This document shows, piece by piece, positions 35,575 to 48,100 of a DNA stretch of 64,000 nt. Position 1 is the stretch's first letter, and each line of letters starts with the position of its first letter. A program made the translations under genes and the position numbers. The notes beneath the pieces are model-generated. The model ran no database searches, was not told where the DNA came from, and worked only from the letters and a program-made list of their open reading frames with translations. The stretch comes from Hypericum androsaemum (Eukaryota > Streptophyta > Magnoliopsida > Malpighiales > Hypericaceae): positions 22,812,366 to 22,876,365 of the forward strand of contig OZ023181.1 of assembly GCA_963995505.1 (NCBI GenBank), in the 5' to 3' direction.

Positions 35575-36309
35575 CCTATAAATCCTCATAATTAATTCCA
35601 CTCGTTTTCGCCTCTTTTTCACCGGTTTTTTAAAGCAATTTCCTCCTCTCTCTCTCTCTCTTTCAAGTGAAGAGAAAAAAAGGCTTCTCCTTTTGCCCTC
35701 TCCCTGTTCGTGTGACCAGTAAGCCTTCTCTCTCTCCTATGATTCCCTTGACTGTTGTCGAGTTTTTTTTATCGTATAACGAGACCCAATTGAAAAGTAG
35801 AGGCAGGTCTTGATGTGGTTTTCTATTTACTGTGGATTTCTTTTAGCAGAAAGCTTGGATTTTTGGAATTATTATGAGATTTTGGTATGTGGGTTGTCTT
35901 CTGTTTTTCTGGGTTTTAGCTTAAAGTTCATGTCCAATTCTGGGTTGTGTTTGTTTTTTTCCTAGGTATGGATTGGTTTATGAAAAGATTCTGTTTTTAT
36001 TTAATATTCTGGGGGGAGTAGTTGTGTTTTGCTCTTTCTGTATGATAGTCAAGTTACTATTATTATATTGATATAGCTGGTTTAGGATCTATAGTTCCTA
36101 AATTTCTCTTTTTTTGTCACTCTAATTGCATGCAAGTTTTATGCTTTATCTTTAACTCACATGAAAAGAGATGAGTGCTTGATGGTTTCAGTTGTTAAGA
36201 TTTAGTTTATTTGCGATTTGGGATGTTTGTTTTGTGACTTTTGTCAGGAGATCTGCCTGTCTGATAATGTTTCATGATCTTTTGGTTTAGATTTTAGCTT
36301 GGACAAGAA
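35575..36309 (+). promoter_or_regulatory. Promoter, 5' UTR and 5' UTR intron of the PSI-type gene
   Basis: A TATA-like CCTATAAATCC lies at 35575-35585. A CT-rich leader follows (CTCTCTCTCTCTCTTTC, about 35647-35663). A donor GTAAGC at 35719 and an acceptor TTTTAG ending at 36297 outline a 579-bp intron. The start codon is 12 bases past the acceptor. A leader intron is common in this family and often raises expression. Confidence 0.6.
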
Positions 36310-38076
36310 ATGGTTGCAGAATCATGGTTTCGCGGCCTGTGGAAGGTTCCGAGGAGGCATGACTCTGGACCCGAAAAGGAGTTTGTTGGGGTTTTGGCGT
36401 TTGAAGTTGCGAGCTTAATGTCTAAGCTGGTCCACTTATGGCAGTCTTTGAGTGATAAGCAGATCTCCAAGCTGAGAGAGGAGATAAGAAACTCTATGGG
36501 TATTAAAAAGCTTGTCTCGGAGGATGAGGAGTTCATTGCTCGTCTGATCTGCTCAGAGATGATTGACAGTATGGTTCATGTTGCAAAATCTGTGGTCAGG
36601 TTGACAAAGAAATGCAGTGATTCTAGTTTGAAGAGTTTTGAGCACTTTTTTGAGGATTTGATTCAGGCTGGTAATGATCCGTATGGTTGGGGTTTCACTT
36701 GGAAAAAGATGGACAAGAAAGTGAAGAAGATGGAGCGCTTCATTTCCGTTAATGGCACTTTGTATCAGGAGATGGAAATGCTGGGTGATCTTGAGCAGAC
36801 TGTGAGGAGGATGAAGAACAATGATCCGGAGCCAGATAATCTACTGGAGTATCAGAAGAAGCTGGTCTGGAAGAAGCAAGAATTGAAGAATCTGAGAGAG
36901 ATTTCACTTTGGAATAAAACTCATGATTACGTGATTCTCCTTTTAGCAAGATCGCTGTTCACAATATTCAATAGAATCAATGATATTTTTGGGATCCACT
37001 CGTCAGGTTATTCTGGGGACTCCAAGATTCAAAGTTCAGACTATATCTACCGCAGCCAATCAGTTTCGACATTGTTCAAATCTCCGGCTCCTCCATCTGA
37101 GAGTGGCGGTATTCCAAGATTCGCATCTGGTCCCCTTGGGAGGTTTACGGAAAAATCGGGTCCTGGTTTGAAGCCAAATAAGAACCAGAATTATTTTTCA
37201 GGCCCTCTTCGTGATTCAACTACTATGTCAGGCCCTCTTTCTGGTAAGAACACAGATCCGACCTTCTTCTCTGGTCCATTAGGGAAGCCATCTTCAAAGA
37301 CAGGCCCAATTTCTGGCATTTATAAAAGCACCAAGAAGATGTGGCAGAATCCTCAAACACCTTTCCGTCGGGGGAGAAAAACATCAGGGCAGAACCGATT
37401 GACCCAAGTGGGACCTTTTAAGGGATGCATGGTTTCCGGGGATAGTTCTTTTGTTGCCAATTGCTACCTGAATTCAGTAACTGACATTTCTGGAGATATT
37501 CAAAGAATATCAGTAGCTCAAAATGGTCCATCACTCAATTCTCACTGCAAATTGTTGAAAACTCTTCCCGAAACTCTCGGGGCTGCTGCTTTAGCTCTTC
37601 ACTATGCCAATGTCATTATTGTTATAGAGAAACTTGCTGCATCTCCTCACTTGATTGGTCATGATGCCAGGGATGATCTGTACAATATGTTGCCTGCAAA
37701 TGTGAGATCTGCTCTGAGGGCTAGGCTAAAGCCATATTCGAAGAGTTTGGCTTCGTCTGTCTATGATACTGTCCTTGCTCAAGAGTGGACGGATGCAATG
37801 GCGTCAATTTTGGAATGGTTGGCTCCCCTTGCTCATAACATGATAAGATGGCAATCGGAACGGAGCTTTGAGCAGCAGAGTTTTGTTTCCAGGACAAATG
37901 TACTCCTTGTGCAGACCCTTTACTATGCGAATCAAGAAAAGACGGAAGCAATAATCACCGAACTTCTGGTTGGTCTCAATTATGTGTGGAGGTTTGGCAG
38001 AGAACTCAACGCTAAGGCCTTGAGGGAGTGCGCCAGCAATCGGACATTTGATGAATACTTGGAGCTGGATAAGTAG
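36310..38076 (+). CDS. PSK-simulator-type protein (DUF3475 + DUF668)
   Basis: A single coding exon of 588 residues. The N-terminus MVAESWFRGLW is followed by the DUF3475 block (about residues 26-83: VGVLAFEVASLMSKLVHLWQ, SLGIKKLVS-like MGIKKLVS). A conserved helical middle (GWGFTWKKMDKKVKKMERF, LREISLWNKTHDYVILLLAR) comes next. A poorly conserved linker has repeated SGPL boxes (about residues 275-350). The DUF668 block begins near residue 415 (ETLGAAALALHYANVIIVIE, DDLYNMLPANVRSALRARL). Arabidopsis PSI proteins of this architecture affect growth and phosphosulfokine signalling; PSI1 is N-myristoylated. This protein lacks the MG start, so it fits the other plant DUF668 branch. No lesion is seen and codon use looks normal. 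Confidence 0.93.
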   Translation: MVAESWFRGLWKVPRRHDSGPEKEFVGVLAFEVASLMSKLVHLWQSLSDKQISKLREEIRNSMGIKKLVSEDEEFIARLICSEMIDSMVHVAKSVVRLTKKCSDSSLKSFEHFFEDLIQAGNDPYGWGFTWKKMDKKVKKMERFISVNGTLYQEMEMLGDLEQTVRRMKNNDPEPDNLLEYQKKLVWKKQELKNLREISLWNKTHDYVILLLARSLFTIFNRINDIFGIHSSGYSGDSKIQSSDYIYRSQSVSTLFKSPAPPSESGGIPRFASGPLGRFTEKSGPGLKPNKNQNYFSGPLRDSTTMSGPLSGKNTDPTFFSGPLGKPSSKTGPISGIYKSTKKMWQNPQTPFRRGRKTSGQNRLTQVGPFKGCMVSGDSSFVANCYLNSVTDISGDIQRISVAQNGPSLNSHCKLLKTLPETLGAAALALHYANVIIVIEKLAASPHLIGHDARDDLYNMLPANVRSALRARLKPYSKSLASSVYDTVLAQEWTDAMASILEWLAPLAHNMIRWQSERSFEQQSFVSRTNVLLVQTLYYANQEKTEAIITELLVGLNYVWRFGRELNAKALRECASNRTFDEYLELDK

Positions 38077-39510
38077 CACCATCATTAGGATGTTGGTACC
38101 GCACCTAGCCTCTGCTATTCCAATTCCAGCAGAGATCCAACTCTGACATGGTGCCGAGGCTTTCTCCGAAATTCAAGATCCTGCTTTGTCTCTGGAGTTT
38201 GCGTGCCAAACTTCTTGCCGAGTGAGTGAACACAAAAACCGATTGAGAATACGAATTCCGTCTGCACCTTCCCGGCTATCTTTTTAGCTTTGAAAGAGAG
38301 CAGCTATTCGACTTTTTCGTCCGTTAAGATTGCCTTGCCTTTACTATAACTAGGGAGCTTATTGGCTAAGATTTGTGTATATCCATATGAGAGTTTCAAT
38401 CTACATTAAATGTAAATTCACGTATTGAAGTTTTGTGATTGTCGTGATGATATTAAGCATCTCCCATTAGGTGTAACCCAGCTGAGGCGGCAAGTACATC
38501 AGAGTTTCGCTGCAAGTTTCGATACTAGCAGCCGATCTGGGATCCTGGCTTAAGAGTGCTTCATCAACCTTTTTTGTATAAGGGTGCATGTTTTTCTTAT
38601 CGAGTATCGGGATACGCAGCTCGAGATCGCGAGTTCCTCTTCTAGTGTGTCGGGATACCGACTTCGCGAGCTATAATGCTAACGTTGTACGAGACGTTTT
38701 TCCATATCACGGTTGTGGTCGTTTGCCGATGGACTACATCCAACTACGAAAACAGCCACCAGCTGGTTGTTGTTCTCGTCTCCTTGTAGAAGATGGCATG
38801 AACCCCGCAAAACAACCAACCAGCTGAATAGATGACCAGTCGTTTGGTGTGGAGAGGCATACCCGCTTTTTTTTAAAGGTAAAAACTAAAGTTCAAGCAT
38901 ACCCGCGAACTGATTAGACAATGTCGAAAAAATTATCCGCGGATGGATCCAATCGACTAGAAAATCAACCATGATATTCTAGTTGGGTGCGATCGCTTCC
39001 ATTTAATAATTCGCAAACTATATTAATAGAAGTTATTTAAGGGACTTAATTTTTTGGAGAAATTACTCTCTAGCCCCTCGAGTTTACTTAAATATACTCA
39101 AAAATTCCCCCGTTTGTAAAATACACGCTGACATCTCTCTTGTTTGATTTTATTATACTTTTGGGTCCCTAATGAGTTTTTTTCTTTTTTTGTCGTTGAA
39201 ATGACAAAAATATTCTTAGAACACAAAAAAGGCTGACATCATCGCTTCTTCTCCGACGAACAAAAAATGAATCCGGCATCAACATCAACAAGCTTCATCT
39301 CCTTTCACACTCTCTCCCCCGTTCTCCCTCATTTTGATTGTTGATTTTGTTTGATTGTTGATTTAGTGTTGAATTGGTTATAGGAGGAACTGAGGAAGAA
39401 GAAGAGATGATGTCAGCATTTTTTATTTTTTGTTCTAAGGATATTTTGGTCATTTTATTTACAAAAATGAGAAAAAAGAGCTAACGTGCGCCAGGGACTC
39501 GAAAGTATAA
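38077..39510. other. 3' flank of the PSI-type gene and intergenic DNA
   Basis: It contains the 3' UTR region. From about 39056 come strings (CTCTAGCCCCTCGAGTTTAC, TTATTATACTTTTGGGTCCC) that recur inverted on the far side of the foldback element (AGTAAACTAGAGGGACG at 40612-). This suggests that an older inverted-repeat element was itself the insertion target. No gene is seen. Confidence 0.45.
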
Positions 39511-39519
39511 TAAAAGTAA

Positions 39520-40607
39520 GGGAAAAGTCCACTTTCGTACCCTGTGGTATCGACCAAAATCACTTTAGTACCCTGTGGTAAAAAACCGATCAATCGAGTC
39601 ATACTTATTCCAATTAACATCAAAAAGGGCCTCGGGCAGCTGCCCGGAGCTGCCCGAACCTACCCGCCCGCTGCCCGGGCCACGTGGTCAGCCACGTCAC
39701 CAATTTTGGTGACGTGGCGCCACGTCATCAATTCTCCTCCTCCTCCGATTTTCCTCCTCCTCCTCCTCCCCTCCTCCTCCTCCTCCGCCTCCTCCTCCTC
39801 CGCGTTCCTCCTCCTCCTCCTCCTCCTCCCCTCCTCCTCCTCCTCCTCCTCCTCCCCGCGTTCCTCCTCCTCCTCCTCCTCCCCGCGTTCCTCCTCCTCC
39901 TCCTCCTCCGCGTTCCTCCTCCTCCCCTCCTCCTCCTCCTCCTCCTCCTCCGCCTCCTCCTCCTCCGCGTTCCTCCTCCTCCTCCTCCTCCTCCCCTCCT
40001 CCTCCTCCTCCTCCTCCTCCTCCTCCCCGCGTTCCTCCTCCTCCTCCTCCTCCCCGCGTTCCTCCTCCTCCTCCGCGTTCCTCCTCCTCCCCTCCTCCTC
40101 CTCTTCCTCCCCTCCTCCTCCTCCTCCTCCTCCTCCTCCCCGCATCCCCCTCCTCCTCCGCGTCCTCCTCCTCCCCGCATCCTCCTCCTCCCCGTATCCT
40201 CCTCCTCCTCGCGTCCTCCTCCCCGCGTCCCCCTCCTCCTCCCCGCGTCCCCCTCCTCCCCACGTCTCCCTCCTCCCCCGCGTTCCCCTCCTCCTCTCCT
40301 CCTCCTCCCCGCGTCCCCCTCCTCCTCTCCTCCTCCTCCCCGCGTCCTCCTCCCCCTCCTCCTCCCCTCCTCCTCCCCGTCTCCTCCTCCTCCTCTTGGT
40401 GACGTGGCGCCACGTCACCAAAATTGGTGACGTGGCTGACCACGTGGCCCGGGCAGCGGGCGGGTAGGTTCGGGCAGCTCCGGGCAGCTGCCCGAGGCCC
40501 TTTTTGATGTTAATTGGAATAAGTATGACTCGATTGATCAGTTTTTTACCACAAGGTACTAAAGTGATTTTGGTCGATACCACAGGGTACGAAAGTGGAC
40601 TTTTCCC
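39520..40607. mobile_element. Foldback Mutator-like element with (CTC)n core, copy 1
   Basis: A 1088-bp element flanked by the perfect 9-bp duplication TAAAAGTAA (39511-39519 and 40608-40616). The terminal inverted repeats are about 212 bp (39520-39731 and 40396-40607), start GGGAAAAGTCCACTTTCGTA, and are almost identical. Inside them is a GC-rich palindromic part (GGGCAGCTGCCCGGAGCTGC; GGTGACGTGGCGCCACGTCA). The core, about 39735-40395, is almost pure CTC/TCC microsatellite broken by GCGT. A 9-bp duplication with long terminal repeats is typical of Mutator-like elements. There is no transposase. Long apparent frames on both strands are artefacts of the triplet repeat and inverted symmetry. 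Confidence 0.92.
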
Positions 40608-40616
40608 TAAAAGTAA

Positions 40617-42137
40617 ACTAGAGGGACGTTGGCGTATATTACCCTCCTACAAAAAAATAAAAAATTTCTCTTTCTTTCTCTTCTTCTTCCTCCCACTTCA
40701 TCTTCTTCCTCCAACCTTCAACCAAAACTAAATTTCAAACTCAAACCTAAACCTTCCTAGTGAGAATAAAAACTAATTAAAGAGAATAAAAATTCGAAGA
40801 ATTTTAATTTTGAAAACTCTAATTCGAATTAGAAATCAAATTTTGGGTGTTTGGAGAATTGAAATTGATTTCGAATATGCAATTATGGGCTTTCGAATAT
40901 GCAATATAATTCTCTAAAAAAAATGCAATATAAGGGAGGGACCCTTGGAGCTAGGTACGGTTGAGTGAGATATTATTGCTGGTGACGAAATTGGAGGGAG
41001 ATTAAGGTCACTGCTGCCAAGTTGGTGGTGATGATTTGCTGGTCTTATCGCCAAACACCCAGCAACACTCTAAAGGCCTTCAAGGCTGGAGATTAAGGCC
41101 ACCAAATGCATAGATTAAGGAGATTAAGGCCATACCCTCCAGAGGGCTGAAAAGACCATCATGCCCTCCGCCATCACCACCCATATGGCTCTCACATCCA
41201 CCAAATTGGTGAATTTACTCTATGGAGTTCAACGTCGGAATCGAGTCCAAGCTCAGCTCGAAAGGGAAGGACCCCCATAAGTACAGCGACCTGAAGCTCC
41301 AAAGTTGCAAGCTTTCACCATGTGGACACCGGCGAGTCAGCCTTCAATGTGACAGTGGGACCACAACAAATCTAATTAGGCTTCAAATTAGATTTCTAAT
41401 TCGGATTGAATTTTTAAAAATCAGGATCTTAAAATTTTGATTCTCTCTAATTAGTTTTGATTCTTTCTAATTAGTTTTGATTCTCATTAAAAATATTTAG
41501 ATTTATTTTTAAATTTGAATTTTAGTTTTGATTTTGATTGAATGTGGGAGGAAGGAGATGAAGTGGAAGGAAGAAGGGGAAGGAAAGAGGGTTTTTATTT
41601 TTATTTTTTTAGTGAGAAGGTATTTTGGTCATTTCAAGTGGGAGTTTACCGGAGAAAAAAAAATATTTTGACTCCAAGAGTCTATTATCATCAAAACTTA
41701 GAGACCGGACAATCATTTTTCAAAAGTCAGGGACCCTAAGAAGAGGGTGACCAAAGATCATGAACTTAAGAATAATTTGCCCTAAAATATATCACATCGT
41801 TCCATGCATAATTATGTCCGTTCTTTTTAATAGATCTTTTATTGTTTAGTATAATTATCGAATAATTTTTCCCGTAGGGATTTTTTTAAATCTTTTATTT
41901 TTAAGGTCTACGTGAAACTAACAATTGGTGAAAGTTGAAATTATTCCTAAATAGTAAATATTAAAAATTAGACAAATTCCTAAATAGATCGGTAAGTCGG
42001 CTGATCTCTCCTCCGATATAACTTCTTCTTCCAATCTCTCTCTTAAAATCACTATTAACGGTCACATAAATAAACCATTAATCGTACAAGGAATTTAGGG
42101 AGGGGACTCCGATTCGCCGCGACGGAGGAAGAGGAGA
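40617..42137. other. Intergenic DNA upstream of the myotubularin gene
   Basis: AT-rich and repeat-like (GATTCTCTCTAATTAGTTTT repeated near 41440-41480; GGAGATTAAGG repeated near 40990-41120). The last about 150 bases form the leader of the myotubularin gene. No additional gene is convincing. Confidence 0.45.
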
Positions 42138-45100
42138 ATGTCGGCGCCGAGGCCACGCAGATCGACGCCGCTGAGGGACTCCGACCGGACAATGGAAGGC
42201 GCCGGGAGCTGGGACTCTCTCGATTGGCTCAAGCTCGACGTAGCTTCTTTCTCTTCGTTTTATATTTTCTTTCTTGATTTGCTTTAATTTATTGACAATT
42301 TTTGGATTGTAGAAATTTTTTTAAATTAATTGATTAATGACAGGAGCACGATGAATCGGTTACCCGGCCGCCGCCTCTTCACGGCAGTTACAAGTGCTTG
42401 CTCGAGTCGGAGCGCGTCTTCGTTGAGGTTTTTCCCCTAATTTCTTCCTCTTCTCGTTCTTTTTATTATTCTTTATTTGGATTTTTAGGGTTTGTGAATG
42501 GGGAGTATAAATGTTGGTGCATTTTCTTGATTGTGTATTCTTTCAGGGACGTGGGATCGTTCTTGTTAACACCGATGAGGCGGGTACCTTGGTGGTGACT
42601 AATTTTCGTATGATTTTCATGGTAAGCAATATTTCCTTGTTGCCCCAAGTTTGTCTTCTGGACGATGAAAAGGTTCCAACAGTCAATTGTACGTGCTTGC
42701 AATAGTATAATTTATCTCCTTTTTCTTCGTATCTTTTCAAGAGAGAGGGAACCGAAAATATTGTTGCACTTGGTACCATTCCGCTGGCAACAATTGAGAA
42801 ATTCAACAAATTCGTAAGTTTGAGCTCCTCGCTTATTTGACTTCAGTCCATTTCAGTTCTTTGAATGCCGTTTTGGGAAGGTGATCTCCTGTTATCCGAG
42901 CATGTATTATCAATGTCGTTTTTTTTAGAGGTAAGATGAACTTTTATTACTCCATGATAAAAGCTACATCGTGTGATTGTCCAAGTGACCTTTATCAGTG
43001 TAGTTGACCTATATTTTTCGCAGTCGAGAATAGGATGCTTCCAGCGATTGGAACATTTTGGTAGTTTATAAGATTTTTAATGTTTGGCAGAGCGGTGGAG
43101 TATTTTGGAGGTGTACGATAAATGTGGTTTTTTAATTCTCCATAAGAAATGATTCTATGTATATTATTCAGTTTACATTTATCTCTGTATCAATTTAGTA
43201 TAATTATGTGTGTTTATATTTCTTCTTTGGGCCATGTGTGTAGGTTGTAAAGAATCAGGCAGCTCCCCGTCAGTCTGAGAAGGTTCCTTCTAGGAGACTT
43301 CTTCAGGTTATCGGTATGAACTTTGACTATAACCTCGAAACGGTTTATGTTCATGTTGCTAGCTTATTATGTCTTTGTATATGGTTATAATTCAAAACCA
43401 TGATTGGTTGCACTCATCTAAAAGAAAAAAAAATACACATGACATAATAGCTATGTCGGGCTTGTAAGGAGTTAGAGCATTTGAGTTTTGAGAATAGAAC
43501 TTGAGTAGGGTTAGATTGTTGCTAGGGAAAATTTCTTCCTTGTTTCCATTTTGATTATTTGAGCCGTCAAGATTGTTTTGATTGAGATTCTGGCAGATGG
43601 TTTTGCTATCTTTTTGGAGGGGGTGGTTTTAATGTAATGTTTTGCATATCCAGTTGGGTCTTGTTTCAGAAAGTAGATTCTGGTGCTACTTTTCTCACCA
43701 AACAACTATTCTTGATACTGCAATGTTTATTTGTGATTATTTTGGACCTCATTACCTGCCAACTTTGTTCTGTAGGCAAGGATATGAGGATTGTTGTTTT
43801 TGCCTTTCGTCCCAAAACTAAGCAGGTTTTCTTTCAGTTATCACCTCTTTTTTTTGCTTTTGGTTGTCACCACTTCGCCTCGGCAAGAGTCCTGGTTAAC
43901 TTTTCTTCTAGTTCCCTAGGGTATAGGGCAAGAGAAAAGCATGGTACTGAATCACTGTCATGAAGAATTTTGCATTCGAGGGGCAACAATGCTCTGATAT
44001 CTACTAATTTGGATGCTTGGATCTAAGACTTTGATATTTCTCAAGTCAATTTGAGGCTGAAAAGAAAATTAATATCAGAGGGCCCATAAATATTTTGCTA
44101 GAATCTTTGACTTGTTTCGCGGTTACATTACTGAGATGTCAACATTATTAGAAAGGCTTTAGGCCATTATACCCTTAACCTCTGCATGCTCGAGAACAAG
44201 GTTCAAATTTGCGTAGGCCTTGTAACTGTGACTGTCATGGATCCGTGGGAAAGTTTAGTCAGATGAATCAGAAGAAAAAGCCTAATGACAGTTGTTGATC
44301 CATTGTGCATCGAGCTTTTGCTGCTTCAGCCTTATGTTTGGCACTGGCTCTCATTTAAATATGAGTACATATGCAGATTCTCAAAGAGGAAAGCATGTAC
44401 AACTAAACAAGAGAACATATTTCTTCGCTTCAAAAGCTTTCCAAGTTTTGCCCCAACTTTCATCAAAGTCTAATTAACTGTCCTAGGATGGTACCACTTA
44501 ATGAAAGCAGCCTTCTTGGTCAGCTTTGTAATATCGTCCTTAGGTCTCTTGTTTCTGCTTAAGAGGAGAAGACTACATGGATGCTTTCTTCCTTTGCATT
44601 TCTGTCATCCTTTTTCTAATGTATATGGTTTGATTAATGGTTTTAGATTTTCCTATTAATAATGTTCTTAGATTTTCTTTCACAATGCAGAGACGTGTTG
44701 TGTATGAGGCATTAGTGAGATGTACAAAACCATCAAGACTCTGGGACCTTTACACATTTGCTTGTGGACCTTTAAAATTCATTAATAGTAACCCAAAAGT
44801 TCGGTTGCTGAATGAATATTTTCGTCTTCAGGGAAAAGATTCGCGTACTGCATCCATGGAAATGATTGAACGTGATTCATATACGCTGTCTAATGAGATG
44901 TGGAGAATCAGTGATGCGAATTCTGATTATTCAATGTGCCAGAGCTATCCATTTGCGTTGATTGTCCCAAAATCCATTAGGTAAGACATTAAAGATGTAG
45001 ATCTGAGATAATGCACGGATTTTGTTCATCTGAAATGAAAAGAAATGGCCACTTTTGTTGGAACTACTCTATTGTTGTTCACTGAGGGTGACTTGGGTTG

Positions 45101-48100
45101 AATTTCAGCGATGAAGAAGTTCTCCAGGCATCCAGTTTTCGAGCCAGGTGTCGTTTACCTGTGGTTTCTTGGTGCCATCCTGGTATAAGCATGCTACACT
45201 AATGGCATCTAGGTTTCTGTCTTCAAATATTCTGAGCCTGGTACATCAGTTTATATATTTTGAATACTATTGTATTTTCATTTGTGATTAGAAACTGGAG
45301 CAGTACTTGCAAGGTCATCCCAGCCATTAGTTGGCCTAATGATGAATATGAGAAGGTATCTTGCACCATCTGTTTGTACACAAAGAAAGGTAGACACATG
45401 TGATATAAGAGATTGTGATGGAATATGATTTACATAGAACTGAAATTTTTAGTATAAATACATGCTGAGAGGTTGATTTCTAGACTTGGTACACAGTGGT
45501 TATCATTATAGTTTGGATTTCTGGATTTTCTAGATCTGCTAGTTTATGCAAGGCTTAGTAATTGATCGAGTTTTTATTGCATTGCATAGTAATACAGATG
45601 AAAAGCTGGTTGCTGCGCTTTGTTCTCAACTTGGCGGCGAGGGAGGCAAAAGGTATGGTTCTCTTTTTGCAACCAATTTTTTGCTTCTTTCCAGTTAAGT
45701 GGTTGGATCCTTTCTTTTCTCCATAAACTTGTTCCAAACGAACTTTGGTTGGCCTATCATGAATGTGCTGCAAGGAATCAGGAATAGGTAGAAGGTAAAA
45801 TGTGTAATCTGAGAATTTGTTAATGCTGATCAAGTTGTTTAGTTTTCACACGTGCAACGGACTAACTTCAGTGTATGTATGCAATTGACTAGACAAGTCT
45901 GTATTCTCAAAAACTATATGATGCAAACACCCCGTTGTGATCTCTATGAATATCCTTACATATCGACTTGACAATGCAAAGAAAATGGATCTCAAACTGA
46001 TAGTTTATAAATGAAGAAAATCAAATCGTGAACTGTAATGACATGAAGATGATTAATGATAGATGCTATATGAGCCAGAAACTCATTAGGTGGCTACTCT
46101 AGCGCGTTTGGGTTTACTCTGACTGATTTCTTTCTAGCAGTCAACTTCTTTGGAGATTCTTCTGGAGGTTTCTACGAAATGTTGCAAACTTCTCATCTGA
46201 CTATTGTTCTTGTGTTTGTGGATTTCACAGAGATTCTTTTCTTGCCTTCTCGTTGCCTTGCCCCTTTACTAAAGGAAATTGTATATTGCGGATGCAAGAC
46301 CAAGGAAAAATGCTTTAGCAAATGGTGCAATGGGAGGTGGGTCGGAGTCATCAGCAAATTATTTTCAATCTGAGGTTGGTCGGGTTTGCATTGGTTCACA
46401 CATCCACTCTATTTCTGATAAGTTTATTTGCATCAATTGTTAATAGTGTGCTCCGTTTATCACTTTTTATCAGGTTGTTTTCTTTGGGATAGATAATATC
46501 CATGCAATGAGGGAAAGTCTTTCTTGGCTAAGAGATTACTTAGATACTCATGGCACCACATCATCCGATGGAATGTCTTCTTTCTTGGTTAGTACGTTGT
46601 CCTTGTTAGATTTGAATGCTTTTCCTAATGTTGAATGTGCAGGTTGAATAAATATATTGTATTTGTATCATCAACTCATAAAAGCTTTCAATATGAGGGC
46701 CTCCATTTTTGTATTCATGATCGTTCCCATTTAAGGACCTAAGGCTTCAGAATCATACTTTCATTGCTCAGAAAAGCTGCGCTAATTTGTTATTAGTTGT
46801 TGGAAAAAGTTGCCATGATCAGAATCACTTGATTCATTTACAAAACTATTTGCCGATTACCAAGTCTTCTGGGGACGCTCTACACATCTTATGTTTTACC
46901 GACATAGAGACGGTGGTTGGACATGGGGTGGAGGAAATCTCAGTAGTATGTCTGCATCTGTGTCAACTCTTGGAGACAGTGGCTGGTTAGTACATGTGCA
47001 GAGCGTTCTGGCTGGTTCAGCCTGGATTGCTGCACGTGTAGCTTTGGAATCAGCATCTGTACTTGTCCACTGCAGGTTTGATTGTTCACCAATCTTGCAT
47101 TGGATTTTTATATTTGGGAACTTCATCTCATATGTGAAACTGCATGTTTTAGTGATGGATGGGACAGGACCACACAGTTGGTTGCATTGGCTAATCTGTT
47201 GCTTGACCCATACTACAGGACATTTACTGGATTTCAGGTGCTAAAAAAATAATTCCTCTTTACTTCTTCATTATTGATATGTTGATGGAACTTTATCCAA
47301 TATTCTTCTGGCTAAGAGCATGTTTTTGGATGCACTGTTATTCCCAACTATTTCCCCCCAACTTCTGTTGAATTCCTTTCTCTGTGATTAATTCAGTAGC
47401 CTGGTTGTGGAATCTGATTTCGCTATCCGTTGTGTTGCTACAGGCACTTGTTGAAAAAGACTGGCTAGCTTTTGGTCATCCGTTTGCTGATCGTGTGGGA
47501 ATGCCTACTGTCTCAGGAGGTGGAAACTTTCCCGAAGAATTGTTTCGGCAGTCTTCTGCTGGAAGTTTTTCATCATTGCCTGGACGCCAGTCATCAGGGT
47601 CATCAACATCTCAAGCTCCCAGTTCTTCTCACGCCCAAAACAACTACTCTCCCATTTTCTTGCAGGTGTGTCTATTTGGCATCATTATCGAGATAACATT
47701 GATCTCACAACTTGGAGATTTGTCAAGGTTCCCTTGGACTAACCGAGGCCAACGAAGCTTGCAAGCAAGTGACCTGAGCCAAATAAAAAGAGAAAAAATC
47801 TCAAGTATTCGCTTGTTTTTCTATTGCTCTCATGTTTTGGATTTGACATTTTGCAGTGGGTGGATTGCATTTCCCAATTATTACGCATGCATCCTTTTGC
47901 CTTTGAATTCTCCTCGGTACGTTCTTGAAAGTTGTTGCTGCTGCTTTGTTGCTGATGTTCGAGATCAATTAAGACTACTTCCCCTTTGTCGTCTGATTCT
48001 TCAATGATGTGATTTAGGGCTTCCTGGTGGATTTGATGGATTGCATGCTCTCCTGTCGTTTTGGTAACTTCTTTTGCAATAGGTAATTCCTGTTCCGTTC

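Noticed and set aside
6238..38076. A biosynthetic gene cluster linking P450s, transporters and neighbours
   Set aside because: Only one intact P450 is present, the P450 relic is from another clan, the transporters are a simple tandem family, and no other pathway enzymes are seen.
36294..38085. Antisense frames across the PSI-type gene
   Set aside because: They are shadows of a conserved sense coding exon.
39544..40583. Long overlapping reading frames on both strands (250-307 codons) rich in Ser/Leu/Pro or Gly/Glu/Arg
   Set aside because: They are products of the CTC/GGA triplet repeat and the inverted symmetry of the transposon; matching termini give the same start on both strands.
44158..44240. 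Possible second SINE (GGTTCAAATTTG) in myotubularin intron 6
   Set aside because: A box-B-like string alone, without box A, tail or target duplication.
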